Assembly: GCA_025964615.1 (NCBI GenBank) | Contig: JAOPYM010000055.1 | Coordinates: forward strand, 1-44,285 | Reading direction: 5' to 3' | Length of the DNA stretch: 44,285 nucleotides | DNA from: Actinomycetes bacterium | GTDB lineage: Bacteria > Actinomycetota > Actinomycetes > Streptosporangiales > Streptosporangiaceae | Shown here: positions 8,212-15,980 of the stretch, one piece after another | Position numbering within the stretch: the stretch's first letter is position 1 | Layout of the letters: each line of letters starts with the position of its first letter | Made by a program: the position numbers and the translations under genes | The notes under the pieces: model-generated | Databases searched by the model: none | Told to the model about the DNA's origin: nothing | The model's input: only the letters and a program-made list of their open reading frames with translations

Positions 8212-9263
8212 TTCCCTCCGATCTTCGGGTAGGGCAGCGGCTTCGGGTACGGGCTGCAGAGCCCGAGGATGAAGGTGCAGATCGGGTTGGCGATGTTCAT
8301 GTGCACGGTCTCGGTGCCGAGCAGGGTGCCGTGCGGGCCGTTCACCTGGAGGATCCCGGCGCTCTGGTTGAAGAAGCCGCCGACGCCGGAGATCAGGTCA
8401 GGAGTGTTCGCGCGGTACAGGTAGGAGATGTCCAGGGGTTGCAGGAGGCTGCTGATGATCCGGCCGGGACCGGCCGGGTCGGACTGCAGCAGCGCGGTCA
8501 CCTGGCCCGAGACCTGTCCGGTGCCGGTCAGCAGGGTGCGCAACGCCGCGGGGTCCCCGGCGATCGCCGGGGTCAGCACGTTGATGTCGTGCGCCAGGCC
8601 CACGATCTCCGCCCCCCGGCCGGCGAAGACGCCGGTGAGGGTCTTGCCGTTGCCGATCAGGGCCTTCAGGTTCGCCGTGTTGCTCGCCGACAGGTCCAGC
8701 AGCTTGCCGGCGTTGTCGATGGTGTCGCCCAGTTCCTTGCCCCGGCCGTTCAGCCCTTCGGAGAAGGTCGTCAGAATGGTGGCCAGGTCCTGCGGCTGCA
8801 CGGCGTTGAGCAGGTTGTACGTCGGGGCCGCGATGTCGGTGAGCTCCTGGGGGTCCCTGGTCTGGGCGATGGAGGCTCCGTCCGCGAGGTACGGGCCGGT
8901 GCTCTCGCCACTGCCCGGTTCCAGGTTCACGAACTTAGGGCCGAACACCGACAGCGGCTCGATGGCCGCCACCGTGCTCTGCGGCGCCTTCACCCCGCTG
9001 TTCAACCGGATCCGTACCTGGACCCTGCCCGCGGCCGTGAGCGTCACCGAGTCGACGGTGCCCACGTTGATGCCGCGCACCTTCACGTCCGACTGGTTGT
9101 CCAGGCCCTGCCCGGCCCGCCCGAAGGTGGCGACCAGATAGGTCGACCCCGGATGGCCGTTCTGCACCCCGAGATAGGAGGCCACTGCGGCCGCGGCGAG
9201 TGCGCCGGCTCCGATGAGCCGGAACAGGTTCCGTGACCTGCGTGACAGATCTGAGTTCATCAT
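8208..9263 (-). CDS. mceA: Mce-family protein, MceA position
   Basis: First Mce protein after the two permeases, 351 aa. N-terminal anchor at about residues 14-32 (LFRLIGAGALAAAAVASYLG), MlaD/Mce domain about 38-115 (SDVKVRGINVGTVDSV, SVFGPKFVNLEPG), helical region about 120-270 (FSEGLNGRGKELGDTID). The C-terminus holds a Cys pair (NPICTFILGLCSPYPKP). MceA proteins pack with MceB-F into a heterohexameric ring above the YrbE permease. It overlaps yrbEB by 4 bp. Confidence 0.88.
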   Translation of the reverse strand: MMNSDLSRRSRNLFRLIGAGALAAAAVASYLGVQNGHPGSTYLVATFGRAGQGLDNQSDVKVRGINVGTVDSVTLTAAGRVQVRIRLNSGVKAPQSTVAAIEPLSVFGPKFVNLEPGSGESTGPYLADGASIAQTRDPQELTDIAAPTYNLLNAVQPQDLATILTTFSEGLNGRGKELGDTIDNAGKLLDLSASNTANLKALIGNGKTLTGVFAGRGAEIVGLAHDINVLTPAIAGDPAALRTLLTGTGQVSGQVTALLQSDPAGPGRIISSLLQPLDISYLYRANTPDLISGVGGFFNQSAGILQVNGPHGTLLGTETVHMNIANPICTFILGLCSPYPKPLPYPKIGGK

Positions 9264-10111
9264 CCGGTCAGGCTCACCGTCCCTCCGTGTCCCCAGAAGA
9301 TGTACGAGAGCAGCAGGTTCACCATGATGATCGTCACCATGGACTCGCGGATCGCCCGCCCGGTGGCGATGCCCACACCGACCGGCCCGCCCGCGGCGTA
9401 GAAGCCCCGGTAGCAGTGGATCACCATGATGATGAAGGCGAAGACCACCACCTTCACCACGCTGTAGAAGACGTCCACCGGTGGCAGATACAGGTGGAAG
9501 TAGTAGTCATAGATGCCGGGCGAGACCCCGAAGAACTGGACAGAGATCAACCGGGTGGCGAAGAAACTGGAGAACAGCGCGATCAGATAGAGCGGGATCA
9601 GCGCGACGAGGGTCGCGATCACCCGGGTGCAGACCAGATAGGCCAGCGAGTTGATGCCCATGACCTCAAGGGCGTCGATCTCCTCGGAGATCCGCATCGC
9701 GCCGATCTCGGCGGTGAACGCGGCGCCCAGCTGGAAGATCAGTGCGACCCCGGCGATGATCGGCGTGATCTCGCGGACGTTGGCGTAGCTGGCGATCAGG
9801 CCGGCCAGCGACTGGACGCCCAGGCGCTGCAGCCCCGGTACCGCCTGCAGGCCGACCGTGGTGCCGGTGAAGAACGACATGAAGAAGATGACGAAGACCA
9901 TGCCGAGGCCCACGACCACGGCACCGACCCCGGCCACGATGTCGCTGACCTGGCGCAGCACGGTCCTGAAGTACTTGCCGCGCAGGATGTCGACGAACAC
10001 GTGGTAGAGCACCCGGCCGGCGAAGATCATGAAATCGGACGCGGCCGAGGCGTCTCCGGCGCGGTTCTGTACCAACCGGCCGATCTTGCGTACGGGGGAG
10101 ATGGCGACCAT
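9260..10111 (-). CDS. yrbEB: YrbE/MlaE-family permease, YrbEB
   Basis: A 283-aa MlaE-family integral membrane permease, the second of the pair forming the inner-membrane channel of the Mce importer. Hydrophobic segments include VVVGLGMVFVIFFMSFF, ITPIIAGVALIFQLG and VVFAFIIMVIHCYRGFY. The family hallmark facing the ATPase is clear: GAMRISEEIDALEVMGI, with the EEIDALEVMG loop. The start ATG at 10111 lies 12 bp after the yrbEA stop with a good purine-rich ribosome site (GAGAGGAGGACCCG). The cognate ATPase (MceG/Mkl) is not in the window. Confidence 0.9.
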   Translation of the reverse strand: MVAISPVRKIGRLVQNRAGDASAASDFMIFAGRVLYHVFVDILRGKYFRTVLRQVSDIVAGVGAVVVGLGMVFVIFFMSFFTGTTVGLQAVPGLQRLGVQSLAGLIASYANVREITPIIAGVALIFQLGAAFTAEIGAMRISEEIDALEVMGINSLAYLVCTRVIATLVALIPLYLIALFSSFFATRLISVQFFGVSPGIYDYYFHLYLPPVDVFYSVVKVVVFAFIIMVIHCYRGFYAAGGPVGVGIATGRAIRESMVTIIMVNLLLSYIFWGHGGTVSLTG

Positions 10112-10123
10112 CGGGTCCTCCTC

Positions 10124-10939
10124 TCAGATTCGCGGGGGGAAGAGGGCGTAGGCCAGCGTCGAGATCACGTAGTTGGCGGCGAAGACCAGCATCGCCGCGA
10201 TCACCGCGGCCTGGTTCACCGCCCGCCCGACGCCACTCGGCCCGTAGTCGCAGTTCATGCCCTTCCAGCAGGCGACCGAGGCGGCGATGAAGCCGAAGAT
10301 CCACGCCTTGAACAGGGTGCTCACCAGGTCGGACAGCTGGAGCAGGGAGGTCGCGCCGTCGAAGTAGGAGCCCGGCGTGACGCCTTCCTGAATGACGTTG
10401 AAGTAGTAGCCGCCGATCACACCGGCCAGGATGATCAGCGAGCAGAGCAGCACCCCGACGGTGCTGGCCGCCCAGAGCCGTGGCGTGACCAGCCGGTGCA
10501 CCGAGTTGATGCCGAGGACCTCCATCGCGTCCAGTTCGTCGCGGATGCGGCGGGATCCCATGTCGGAGGTCATCGCCGAGCCGCCGGCGCCGGAGATCAG
10601 CAGTGCCGCGGCCACCGGCGCCACCTGCGTCACCAGGGCCTGGACGACCGTGGCGCCGGTGCCCGACTGGGCGCCGATCTGCCGCACGATCTGGCCTACC
10701 TGAAGGGAGATCGTCCCGCCCAGCGGCAGCGCGATGAGCATCACGGGAAGCGCCGTCACCTTCGCCAGGAAGGCGCACTGCTCGACGTACTCACCCCACC
10801 ACTGGCGGATGTTCCAGGTCTTGCGGAAGCCTTCGAGCGCGATGATGAACAGCGTGCCGGTCTGGTAGACCATCGACCCGGCCCGCTGCCGCAGGAAGTC
10901 CGTGCCCGCTGTCACGCCGCGGGTCGCACTGAGGGCCAT
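10124..10939 (-). CDS. yrbEA: YrbE/MlaE-family permease, YrbEA
   Basis: First permease of the Mce operon, 271 aa from the ATG at 10939. It contains the MlaE core with the loop RRIRDELDAMEVLGINS and hydrophobic segments such as VLLCSLIILAGVIGGYYF and WIFGFIAASVACW. The frame stays open upstream to 11170, but that extension is not family-like. The ATG at 10939 overlaps the stop of a 12-codon leader ORF (TGATG), and only the leader has a strong ribosome site, so this gene is probably translated by re-initiation. Starts between 10939 and about 10990 cannot be fully excluded. Confidence 0.85.
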   Translation of the reverse strand: MALSATRGVTAGTDFLRQRAGSMVYQTGTLFIIALEGFRKTWNIRQWWGEYVEQCAFLAKVTALPVMLIALPLGGTISLQVGQIVRQIGAQSGTGATVVQALVTQVAPVAAALLISGAGGSAMTSDMGSRRIRDELDAMEVLGINSVHRLVTPRLWAASTVGVLLCSLIILAGVIGGYYFNVIQEGVTPGSYFDGATSLLQLSDLVSTLFKAWIFGFIAASVACWKGMNCDYGPSGVGRAVNQAAVIAAMLVFAANYVISTLAYALFPPRI

Positions 10940-10977
10940 CAGGCGAGTCCCGCACTGGCGGCAGACGGTCCGGCCAT
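10939..10977 (-). CDS. Possible 12-codon leader peptide of the Mce operon
   Basis: The best ribosome site in the region, AAGGAGG at 10986-10992, sits 8 nt before an ATG at 10977. That ATG opens a 12-codon frame (MAGPSAASAGLA) whose TGA overlaps the yrbEA ATG as TGATG. This is either a real leader peptide coupling translation into the operon, or a sign that the true yrbEA start has been shifted by an indel. No function can be assigned from the sequence. Confidence 0.45.
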   Translation of the reverse strand: MAGPSAASAGLA

Positions 10978-11304
10978 CTAGGCATCCTCCTTGGGGATCA
11001 AGCGCGCCCGGGGGGGTGGTAGGAAACGTGACATAGATCCCATGTGTGATCTTGGGCACTGTATTGGAGCTGGTTCCAAAAAAGGAGTCATTCAGTGGGA
11101 AATCTGTTGAGTTGTGACCTGAATGGTCGGTCCGAGAGGCGCGGCGTTGAGGGGTGTCGCCGCTGCTCACCGGGTGTCCTCACGCGGGCCGACCGGGTCG
11201 GGCCCGCCTAGTCGCCGGCACCTAGGGAAGTGAGCCTACAGCTACACACAAGCGCTTGCTAGGGTACGGAGGGCACGGATCGGCACCGGTGGTACGGCAG
11301 AGGT
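10978..11304. promoter_or_regulatory. Upstream region of the Mce operon with a CAAGCGCTTG palindrome
   Basis: About 330 bp without a convincing gene lie between the STAS gene and the Mce operon. It includes an A-rich stretch near 11080 and a 10-bp perfect palindrome, CAAGCGCTTG, at 11249-11258 next to CTAGGGTACGG. Similar CAAG-nn-CTTG palindromes bind TetR-type lipid-metabolism regulators (KstR2/FadR-like) in actinobacteria, so an operator for lipid-controlled mce expression is plausible. This is inference from motif shape. No reliable -10/-35 pair could be assigned. Confidence 0.35.
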
Positions 11305-11703
11305 TCAGCAGGGGCCCTGGCCGAGCGCCGCCTCGATCTCGGTGTCGCTGAGGGGCAGTACACACCACTGGGCTTCCCGCAGGGTCGTGCAGACGGGGAG
11401 CGCCAGGGTCAGGCCGGTCAGCCGGAAGACCTTGTGGATCTGGGGCGTGAGCCCGATGAGGGCGATCGAATGGCCCTGGGAGCGCGCCCGCCGCTCGGTG
11501 GCGAGCAGGATCGCCTGGGCGCTGCCGTCACAGAAGGGCACCCCGGCCATGTCGATGATGACGGGCCGGTCGGTGCCGCCCGCGAGGCAGGTCAGCTGTT
11601 CGCGCAGGTCCCGCCCGGTGTAGATGTCGAGCTCGCCGTAGAGCATCACGAGCACGTAGCGGTCGTACTCCAGGACGACCATGTCAACGGCGATGTCTTC
11701 CAC
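11305..11703 (-). CDS. STAS-domain protein, anti-sigma factor antagonist-like
   Basis: A 132-aa single-domain STAS protein. Beta strands and helices follow the family pattern: YVLVMLYGELDIYTG, then VIIDMAGVPFCDGSAQAIL, then HSIALIGL. Ser61 in CDGSAQ corresponds to the serine that anti-sigma-factor kinases phosphorylate in SpoIIAA/RsbV proteins; here the usual DSSG is DGSA. Such proteins control alternative sigma factors by partner switching. No anti-sigma kinase or sigma factor lies nearby, so it is an orphan. The start is GTG at 11703, with GGAGG 6 nt upstream. Confidence 0.85.
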   Translation of the reverse strand: MEDIAVDMVVLEYDRYVLVMLYGELDIYTGRDLREQLTCLAGGTDRPVIIDMAGVPFCDGSAQAILLATERRARSQGHSIALIGLTPQIHKVFRLTGLTLALPVCTTLREAQWCVLPLSDTEIEAALGQGPC

Positions 11704-12368
11704 GGGTCACCTCCGCCGCCATTGCCGGTGACTCCCAAGCATCGCGTGTGCGCGTTCCGTTGCCAAGTCCTCGGAGCCGGATCGCGGCGAAAGTGCCGTG
11801 GATTCCGTTATGCGCGCCTGGTGCGGAGGGGGTTGGCCAGCGTCGTCGGCCAGTTCTCAGTGGGGCCGGCGTCCTCCGAGCCGTGTTCGGCTTCGGTGAT
11901 CACGGAGGTGGTCTCGCTGGTCAAGGCGGGGACCTTTCTGGAGGCATGTCAGAGACATACGTATATATCAGGATATGGTCGGCCGCATTGTCGGCGGGGC
12001 TGCCTTTCCGGCGATCGTAAGGATCTTGTGTTCCGGGCAGGTTTCCGCTGGGTTTCGCGCACGCGGAGACTTGGTGACCATTGGGTGGTCCGCATGTCAT
12101 GCTGCGGAGGTACGGGCCGTGCCGTGGGCGCATGTCAGGGCCTGAGCACCGGCGGGCTAGATCTCCCGGTCGCCGTGCACCTGCTTGTCCCTGCGCCGTC
12201 GGGCCGTGCGAGGTGAGCCGCACAGGGACGCCCAAAACCTCCGTGATCCGCCCGGCAGGGTCGCCGCCCAGCGGCTCGTACGAAGGCCGCGCGTGCCCCA
12301 GCCGCTCGGTGAACAGCTGCCGGCGGGCAAGGTCGCCTGAGCCCCGCCGTTGAACCGCACCACCGTCT
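11704..12368. other. Gene-poor intergenic stretch
   Basis: About 665 bp between the STAS gene and the first palindromic repeat, with no convincing gene. Base composition dips locally at 11955-11980 (ACATACGTATATATCAGGATATGG), which could be a promoter. Open frames on both strands have shadow-like composition and no recognisable domain. One small minus-strand frame (11808-11924) is listed separately as a weak candidate. Confidence 0.5.
11808..11924 (-). CDS. Weak candidate small ORF, 38 codons
   Basis: TTG at 11924 is preceded by GAAAGG about 9 nt upstream and opens a 38-codon frame ending with TAA at 11808. The peptide is hydrophilic and rich in Thr and Glu (TSETTSVITEAEHGSEDAG, then PTENWPTTLANPLRTRRA), unlike the Arg/Ala-rich shadow frames around it. 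It has no signal peptide or recognised domain. It could equally be chance. Confidence 0.2.
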   Translation of the reverse strand: MTSETTSVITEAEHGSEDAGPTENWPTTLANPLRTRRA

Positions 12369-12431
12369 CGTTGACTCGTGGCGTCAAGGCACCGTTTCGG
12401 GAAACGGTGCGGGAAACGCCACGACTCAACG
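12369..12431. repeat. Palindromic repeat family, copy 1
   Basis: A 63-bp imperfect palindrome. The left arm begins CGTTGACTCGTGGCGT and the right arm ends GGGAAACGCCACGACTCAACG, which is the family consensus apart from one base (C for G at 12425). The left arm differs from consensus at its centre (CAAGG for TTCCC), and the loop region contains CCGTTTCGGGAAACGG, itself self-complementary. On the minus strand its outer edge supplies the final Arg and the TGA stop of the VWA gene. See copies at 16931, 35252 and 43814. Confidence 0.92.
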
Positions 12432-13313
12432 GCTCAGGGCGCGTCGCACCGAGGGGCCGGCGGGGGAGCCGTACTCGCGGAGATGGCCGAGGCCCTCGTC
12501 GAGGTCGATCGCACCCTCGGCCAGGCCGATGGTCAGGGCGATCGTCTCGCAGGTCGCGTCCAGGTCGTCGAGCTGGATGACGTTCTGCCCGAGCCGCGAC
12601 CGCCAGAAGGCCGCAACCTCGGCGTTGCCGGAGTTCTGCGCCTCCTCGGGGATGATGAGGTACACGTCGTACATCCGCTGTAGCGCGAACAGGACGAACG
12701 CGAGCGGGCAGTTGTCCCGCAGGCCGTCGCCGACGACGCGCCGGACCTCGCGGGCCTTGAGCTTGGGGTAGGCGCGCTCGTCGCCGATGATGAACAGGTA
12801 GCCGCGCTTGCCCCGCTTCTCGAAGCAGTCGATCGAGGTGTGCCTGGCCATGAAGTACATGGCCAGCTCATAGGACTCGCGCAGCTCGCCTCCGCCGCCG
12901 CCCTCGAGCAGGATCTTGCCGAGGTCGTCGTCCATCCGGTTGCCGGACTCGAACTGGCCGATCTGAAGCGGCGCCCGGTCACAGGTGGCGTCGCCGATCG
13001 CGCCGAACATGACCTGCGGGTGCTCGACATAGCCCTTGCGCTGCAGCAGGCCGAGCAGCTCCGGCAGCTTGGCCTGCAGGGTGCGTGGCACCCAGCGCAT
13101 CGAGCCGGTGACGTCGAAGAGGACGGCGACCGCGAGCGACTCGGGGTGCTCCGCGGAGTCGCGGCTCTCCCGGAGACCGACTCCGAACGGATCGAGGTCG
13201 GGGTGGACGGTACGGGAGCCGCCGTCGCTGCAGGCGAACGCGCTCGCCCCGGTCGCCTCGCGGTAGCCCTCGGTGGCGTCGTACACGTTGGCGGACCAGA
13301 GTCCGGTTCCCAT
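12426..13313 (-). CDS. VWA-domain protein
   Basis: A 295-aa protein with a von Willebrand A-type domain. The metal-ion-dependent adhesion site is intact (residues 62-72, VAVLFDVTGSM; Asp67, Thr69 replacing the usual Ser, Ser71), followed by VMFGAIGDA and a Gly-rich loop (ILLEGGGGGELRES) that probably contributes further metal ligands. There is no signal peptide or transmembrane helix, so it acts in the cytoplasm. The ATG at 13313 has GGGAG 8-9 nt upstream; a longer open frame to 13628 lies inside the Nudix gene. The gene sits 25 bp after the NrtR-like gene and probably shares its operon. The last two codons (CGT TGA) come from palindromic repeat copy 1. Confidence 0.85.
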   Translation of the reverse strand: MGTGLWSANVYDATEGYREATGASAFACSDGGSRTVHPDLDPFGVGLRESRDSAEHPESLAVAVLFDVTGSMRWVPRTLQAKLPELLGLLQRKGYVEHPQVMFGAIGDATCDRAPLQIGQFESGNRMDDDLGKILLEGGGGGELRESYELAMYFMARHTSIDCFEKRGKRGYLFIIGDERAYPKLKAREVRRVVGDGLRDNCPLAFVLFALQRMYDVYLIIPEEAQNSGNAEVAAFWRSRLGQNVIQLDDLDATCETIALTIGLAEGAIDLDEGLGHLREYGSPAGPSVRRALSR

Positions 13314-13338
13314 GGGAGGTCTCCCTTCTAGGAGATGT

Positions 13339-14148
13339 TCAGCGAATGTCCTCTTCCCGGCTCGGCCGGATGAGTGCTGGGTGCAACAGCCGGGCGTCGC
13401 CCGCCCGGTAGAGCCGGGGCTTGGGCCCGCCGCGCCGCTCGCCCCGATCGGTGGTCTCGCCGGTGCCCTCCACGAAGCCGGGCACCGACAGGACCTTCCG
13501 GTGGAAGTTGCCGGCGTGCAGTTCCTCACCCCAGACCGCCTCGTACACCGCCCGCAGTTCGGGGATGGTGAACTCGGGCGCGCAGAACTTGGTGGCGAGC
13601 GAGGTGTACTCGAGCTTGCCGCGGGCACGCTCGAGGCCGTCGGAGAGGATCCGCGCGTGGTCGAACGCCAGCCGCCGGGTGGTGCCGGGCGGCTGCCCGG
13701 ACGCTCCGGTGAGCCCGAGGGAGGCGATCGGCACGTACTCGGCGGCCGCGGCGTCGCTGCCCGCCTCGGGTTCGGGCAGTTCGGGGGCGAAGGCCAGGTA
13801 GGCGACCGAGACGACGCGCATCCGCGGGTCCCGGCCCGGGTCGCCGTAGGTGCCGAGCTGCTCCAGATGCCCGCGCTCCAGGTCGCCGTCCTTGGCGTTG
13901 AGCCCGGTCTCCTCGGCCAGTTCCCGGACCGCGGCCTGGTAGAGATCCCCGTCGTCGCGGGCCCGGACGAACCCGCCCGGCAGGGCCCAGCGCCCCGCGT
14001 ACGGGGGCTGTCCTCGGCGGATCAGCAGGACGTGCAGTTCACCGTCCCTGATCGTCAGTGCGACGATGTCCACGGTGACCGCGATCGCGTCGTAGGCCCT
14101 GGGGTCGTACGAGGCGAGGAACTCTCGGTCGCCGGGGCTCGAAGCCAT
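13339..14148 (-). CDS. nrtR: Nudix-domain transcriptional regulator, NrtR-like
   Basis: A 269-aa protein with an N-terminal Nudix domain (about residues 20-155) and a C-terminal winged-helix region (about 175-260: KFCAPEFTIPELRAVYEAVW, NFHRKVLSVPGFVEGTG), the architecture of NrtR repressors of NAD metabolism that sense ADP-ribose. The Nudix box at residues 58-83 keeps REL-x-EE-x-G (AAVRELAEETGL), so it may still hydrolyse nucleotides; many NrtR members have lost this. ATG at 14148 has AGGAG 6 nt upstream. Neighbours are a VWA protein downstream and cutA divergently, with no obvious NAD biosynthesis gene in the window. An ADP-ribose pyrophosphatase without regulatory role is the alternative. 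Confidence 0.8.
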   Translation of the reverse strand: MASSPGDREFLASYDPRAYDAIAVTVDIVALTIRDGELHVLLIRRGQPPYAGRWALPGGFVRARDDGDLYQAAVRELAEETGLNAKDGDLERGHLEQLGTYGDPGRDPRMRVVSVAYLAFAPELPEPEAGSDAAAAEYVPIASLGLTGASGQPPGTTRRLAFDHARILSDGLERARGKLEYTSLATKFCAPEFTIPELRAVYEAVWGEELHAGNFHRKVLSVPGFVEGTGETTDRGERRGGPKPRLYRAGDARLLHPALIRPSREEDIR

Positions 14149-14164
14149 GTCGTTCTCCTAATGA

Positions 14165-14187
14165 GTACATCTCTAGTTGAGAACAAC
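14165..14187. promoter_or_regulatory. Imperfect palindrome between nrtR and cutA, possible operator
   Basis: GTACATCTC, TAGTT, GAGAACAAC form a 23-bp inverted repeat with 6 of 9 positions paired, in the AT-richest part of the 130-bp divergent promoter region just upstream of the NrtR-like gene. Autoregulation would fit, but this site has not been matched to a known NrtR motif. Confidence 0.3.
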
Positions 14188-14278
14188 ATATCTCGCGTCC
14201 CGGACCGCGTACAGGGGTTTGCCGTATCGGAAGGACATCTCCCGACTACGATCAAGAGTCAGGGGAAGGACCGTTTCC

Positions 14279-14668
14279 ATGGACCAGGCGTACGTTCAGG
14301 TGACCACGACGATCGACTCGCGGCAGGAGGCCGCGGATCTGGCACGGTCGGCCGTGGAGGAGCGGCTGGCCGCCTGTGCGCAGCTCGTCGGCCCGATCGC
14401 CAGCACCTACTGGTGGGAGGGCGAGATCGAGTCGGCCGAGGAGTGGATGGTGGTGTTCAAGACCACCTCCGACCGATTCGAGGAGCTCGCCGTGCTGATC
14501 ACCGAGCGGCACACTTACGACACTCCGGAGATCATCGCCACGCCGGTCGTCGCCGGCAGCTCGGACTACCTCGACTGGGTCACCGAGCAGACCGACAAGG
14601 GCGACGACGAGCTGGAGGAAGAGGACCTGGTCGACGACGAGGAAGACGTCGCGGTGGACGTGGACTGA
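14279..14668 (+). CDS. cutA: CutA-family protein
   Basis: A 129-aa protein of the trimeric CutA1 family, small cytoplasmic proteins linked to divalent metal tolerance. The core is clear: VQVTTTIDSRQEAADLARSA, LAACAQLVGPIASTYWWEG, ITERHTYDTPEIIATPV. The family is usually 105-115 aa; this one adds a very acidic tail (DDELEEEDLVDDEEDVAVD) that could bind cations (inference). The start is ATG 14279 with GGAAGGA about 9 nt upstream. Its stop overlaps the next start (TGATG), so it is coupled to the DUF3052 gene. Confidence 0.9.
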   Translation: MDQAYVQVTTTIDSRQEAADLARSAVEERLAACAQLVGPIASTYWWEGEIESAEEWMVVFKTTSDRFEELAVLITERHTYDTPEIIATPVVAGSSDYLDWVTEQTDKGDDELEEEDLVDDEEDVAVDVD

Positions 14669-15048
14669 TGTCCGGCTACTCGGGCACTCCGCTGCCCAGG
14701 AAGCTCGGGGTCAAGCCCGGTCAGCGGGTCCTGCTGTACGGCGCGCCTTCGGGCTTCGAGCTGGACGGCGCGGTGTCCGGCACCGGGGCCTTCGACGTCA
14801 TCCTGGCCTTCTGCCCCGATTTCGCCACGCTGGAACGGGGCTTCGGCGGATGGCGTGCACGCCTTGACCCTGCGGGCGGGCTCTGGGTCGCCTGGCCGAA
14901 GAAGGCGTCGAAGGTGCCGACCGACCTCACCGAGAACATCGTCAGGGAGTTCGGGCTCGCGACCGGGTTGGTGGACAACAAGGTCTGCGCGATCGACGAG
15001 ATCTGGTCTGGTCTGCGGTTCGTCGTACGGCTGGCGGACCGCTCGTAG
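14668..15048 (+). CDS. DUF3052 family protein
   Basis: A 126-aa cytoplasmic protein matching DUF3052: SGYSGTPLPRKLGVKPGQRV at the N-terminus, then DVILAFCPDFATLERGF, LWVAWPKKASKVPTDLTEN, and VDNKVCAIDEIWSGLRFVV. The layout resembles a small Rossmann-like or methyltransferase-like fold. Function is unknown; the family is common in actinobacteria and proteobacteria. Its ATG overlaps the cutA stop, so the two genes form one translation unit. Confidence 0.85.
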   Translation: MSGYSGTPLPRKLGVKPGQRVLLYGAPSGFELDGAVSGTGAFDVILAFCPDFATLERGFGGWRARLDPAGGLWVAWPKKASKVPTDLTENIVREFGLATGLVDNKVCAIDEIWSGLRFVVRLADRS

Positions 15049-15122
15049 GTTTCAATCATGTGACAACGGCCACAAATCCACCATAAGCTCTCATTACCGG
15101 ACACCCGGTGTTTCCTGGAGCC

Positions 15123-15138
15123 CCCCCGGCTTCGGGGG
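15123..15138 (+). terminator. Short GC hairpin, possible terminator or leader structure
   Basis: CCCCCG, loop GCTT, CGGGGG between the DUF3052 stop and the next gene. It may end cutA-DUF3052 transcription. It also lies only about 18 nt before the likely GTG start of the next gene, so it could influence that gene's translation instead. Confidence 0.35.
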
Positions 15139-15155
15139 TTCGAGGAGTGGATGCT

Positions 15156-15980
15156 GTGGAGGACTTCGGACTGTTCGGCCCCGGCTCGGTGACCTGGCGG
15201 GTCATGGGAGAACCAGTACTGATCGTCGGTGGGCTGCGGGCCCTGCTGCTGCAGGCGCTGCATCCGGAGACGATGTGGGGTACCGCGCAGAACTCCGAGC
15301 TCATGGACCCCAAAGCGGCCTGGGACCGGATGGGCCGCACCATCGAGTTCGTCCGGGTCCGCACCTACGGCACGACGGCCGAGGTCGAGCGGGTCGGCCG
15401 CCGGGTGCGCAAGCTGCATTCGAAGCTCACCGGCCTCAACCTGCGTACCGGCGAGACCTTCGGGGTCGACGATCCGGAGAACCTGCTCTGGGTGCACCTG
15501 GGGGAGGTCGACTCCTACCTCGACGTCGCCCGGCGTGCGGGGGTCGGGCTGAGCGCGCGGGACGCCGACCAGTTCGTCGACGAGCAGCGCAGGTCCGCCG
15601 CGGTGGTCGGCCTCGACCCCGCGGCCGTGCCCGCCACAGTCGCCGAGATGAAGGCGTACTACGAGGAGATGCGGCCGAAGATCTGGGCCTGCAAGGAGGC
15701 CAGGGCGGGCCTGCGCCGGCTGTTCTACCCGGACGTGCCGCAGAAGCTGCTGCCGCTCAAGCTGGCTGCGCCCGCCATCGCGGGCCTCACGGTCGCGACC
15801 CTGCCGCGCTGGGCGCGCCGGATGTACGGGATGCCGGGCCTGCCGACCTCGGACCTGGCCGCCACCGTCACGCTCAGGGCACTGCACCAGGGGACCCGGC
15901 TGATCCCCGCGCAGTACCGCTACTCACCGGATGCGAAGCGCGCCCGCAAGCTCAACGAGGAGCTCACCCGCGCCGCATGA
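15156..15980 (+). CDS. DUF2236 family protein, MpaB/rubber-oxygenase-like
   Basis: A 274-aa protein of the DUF2236 group (ER-bound oxygenase MpaB and latex-clearing protein relatives), which are alpha-helical, often haem-binding oxygenases. Visible landmarks: FGPGSVTWRVMGEPVLIVGG, ALLLQALHPETMWGTAQNS (the His in ALHP is the usual conserved one), RTIEFVRVRTYGTT, ENLLWVHLGEVDSYLDVA. The substrate cannot be told. The start is GTG 15156, with GAGGAG 8 nt upstream; GTG 15147 or 15108 would be in-frame alternatives. The 3' end overlaps the convergent csoR-like gene by 17 bp. Confidence 0.82.
   Translation: MEDFGLFGPGSVTWRVMGEPVLIVGGLRALLLQALHPETMWGTAQNSELMDPKAAWDRMGRTIEFVRVRTYGTTAEVERVGRRVRKLHSKLTGLNLRTGETFGVDDPENLLWVHLGEVDSYLDVARRAGVGLSARDADQFVDEQRRSAAVVGLDPAAVPATVAEMKAYYEEMRPKIWACKEARAGLRRLFYPDVPQKLLPLKLAAPAIAGLTVATLPRWARRMYGMPGLPTSDLAATVTLRALHQGTRLIPAQYRYSPDAKRARKLNEELTRAA

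Noticed and set aside
10940-11170. A 77-residue N-terminal extension of YrbEA
   Set aside because: The frame is open, but the translation is not permease-like, has no ribosome site, and lies over the promoter region and leader ORF.
11434-12216. A 260-codon plus-strand frame across the STAS gene and the intergenic stretch
   Set aside because: It is antisense to the STAS gene over its first part and has no recognisable domain or ribosome site; typical of open shadow frames in GC-rich DNA.
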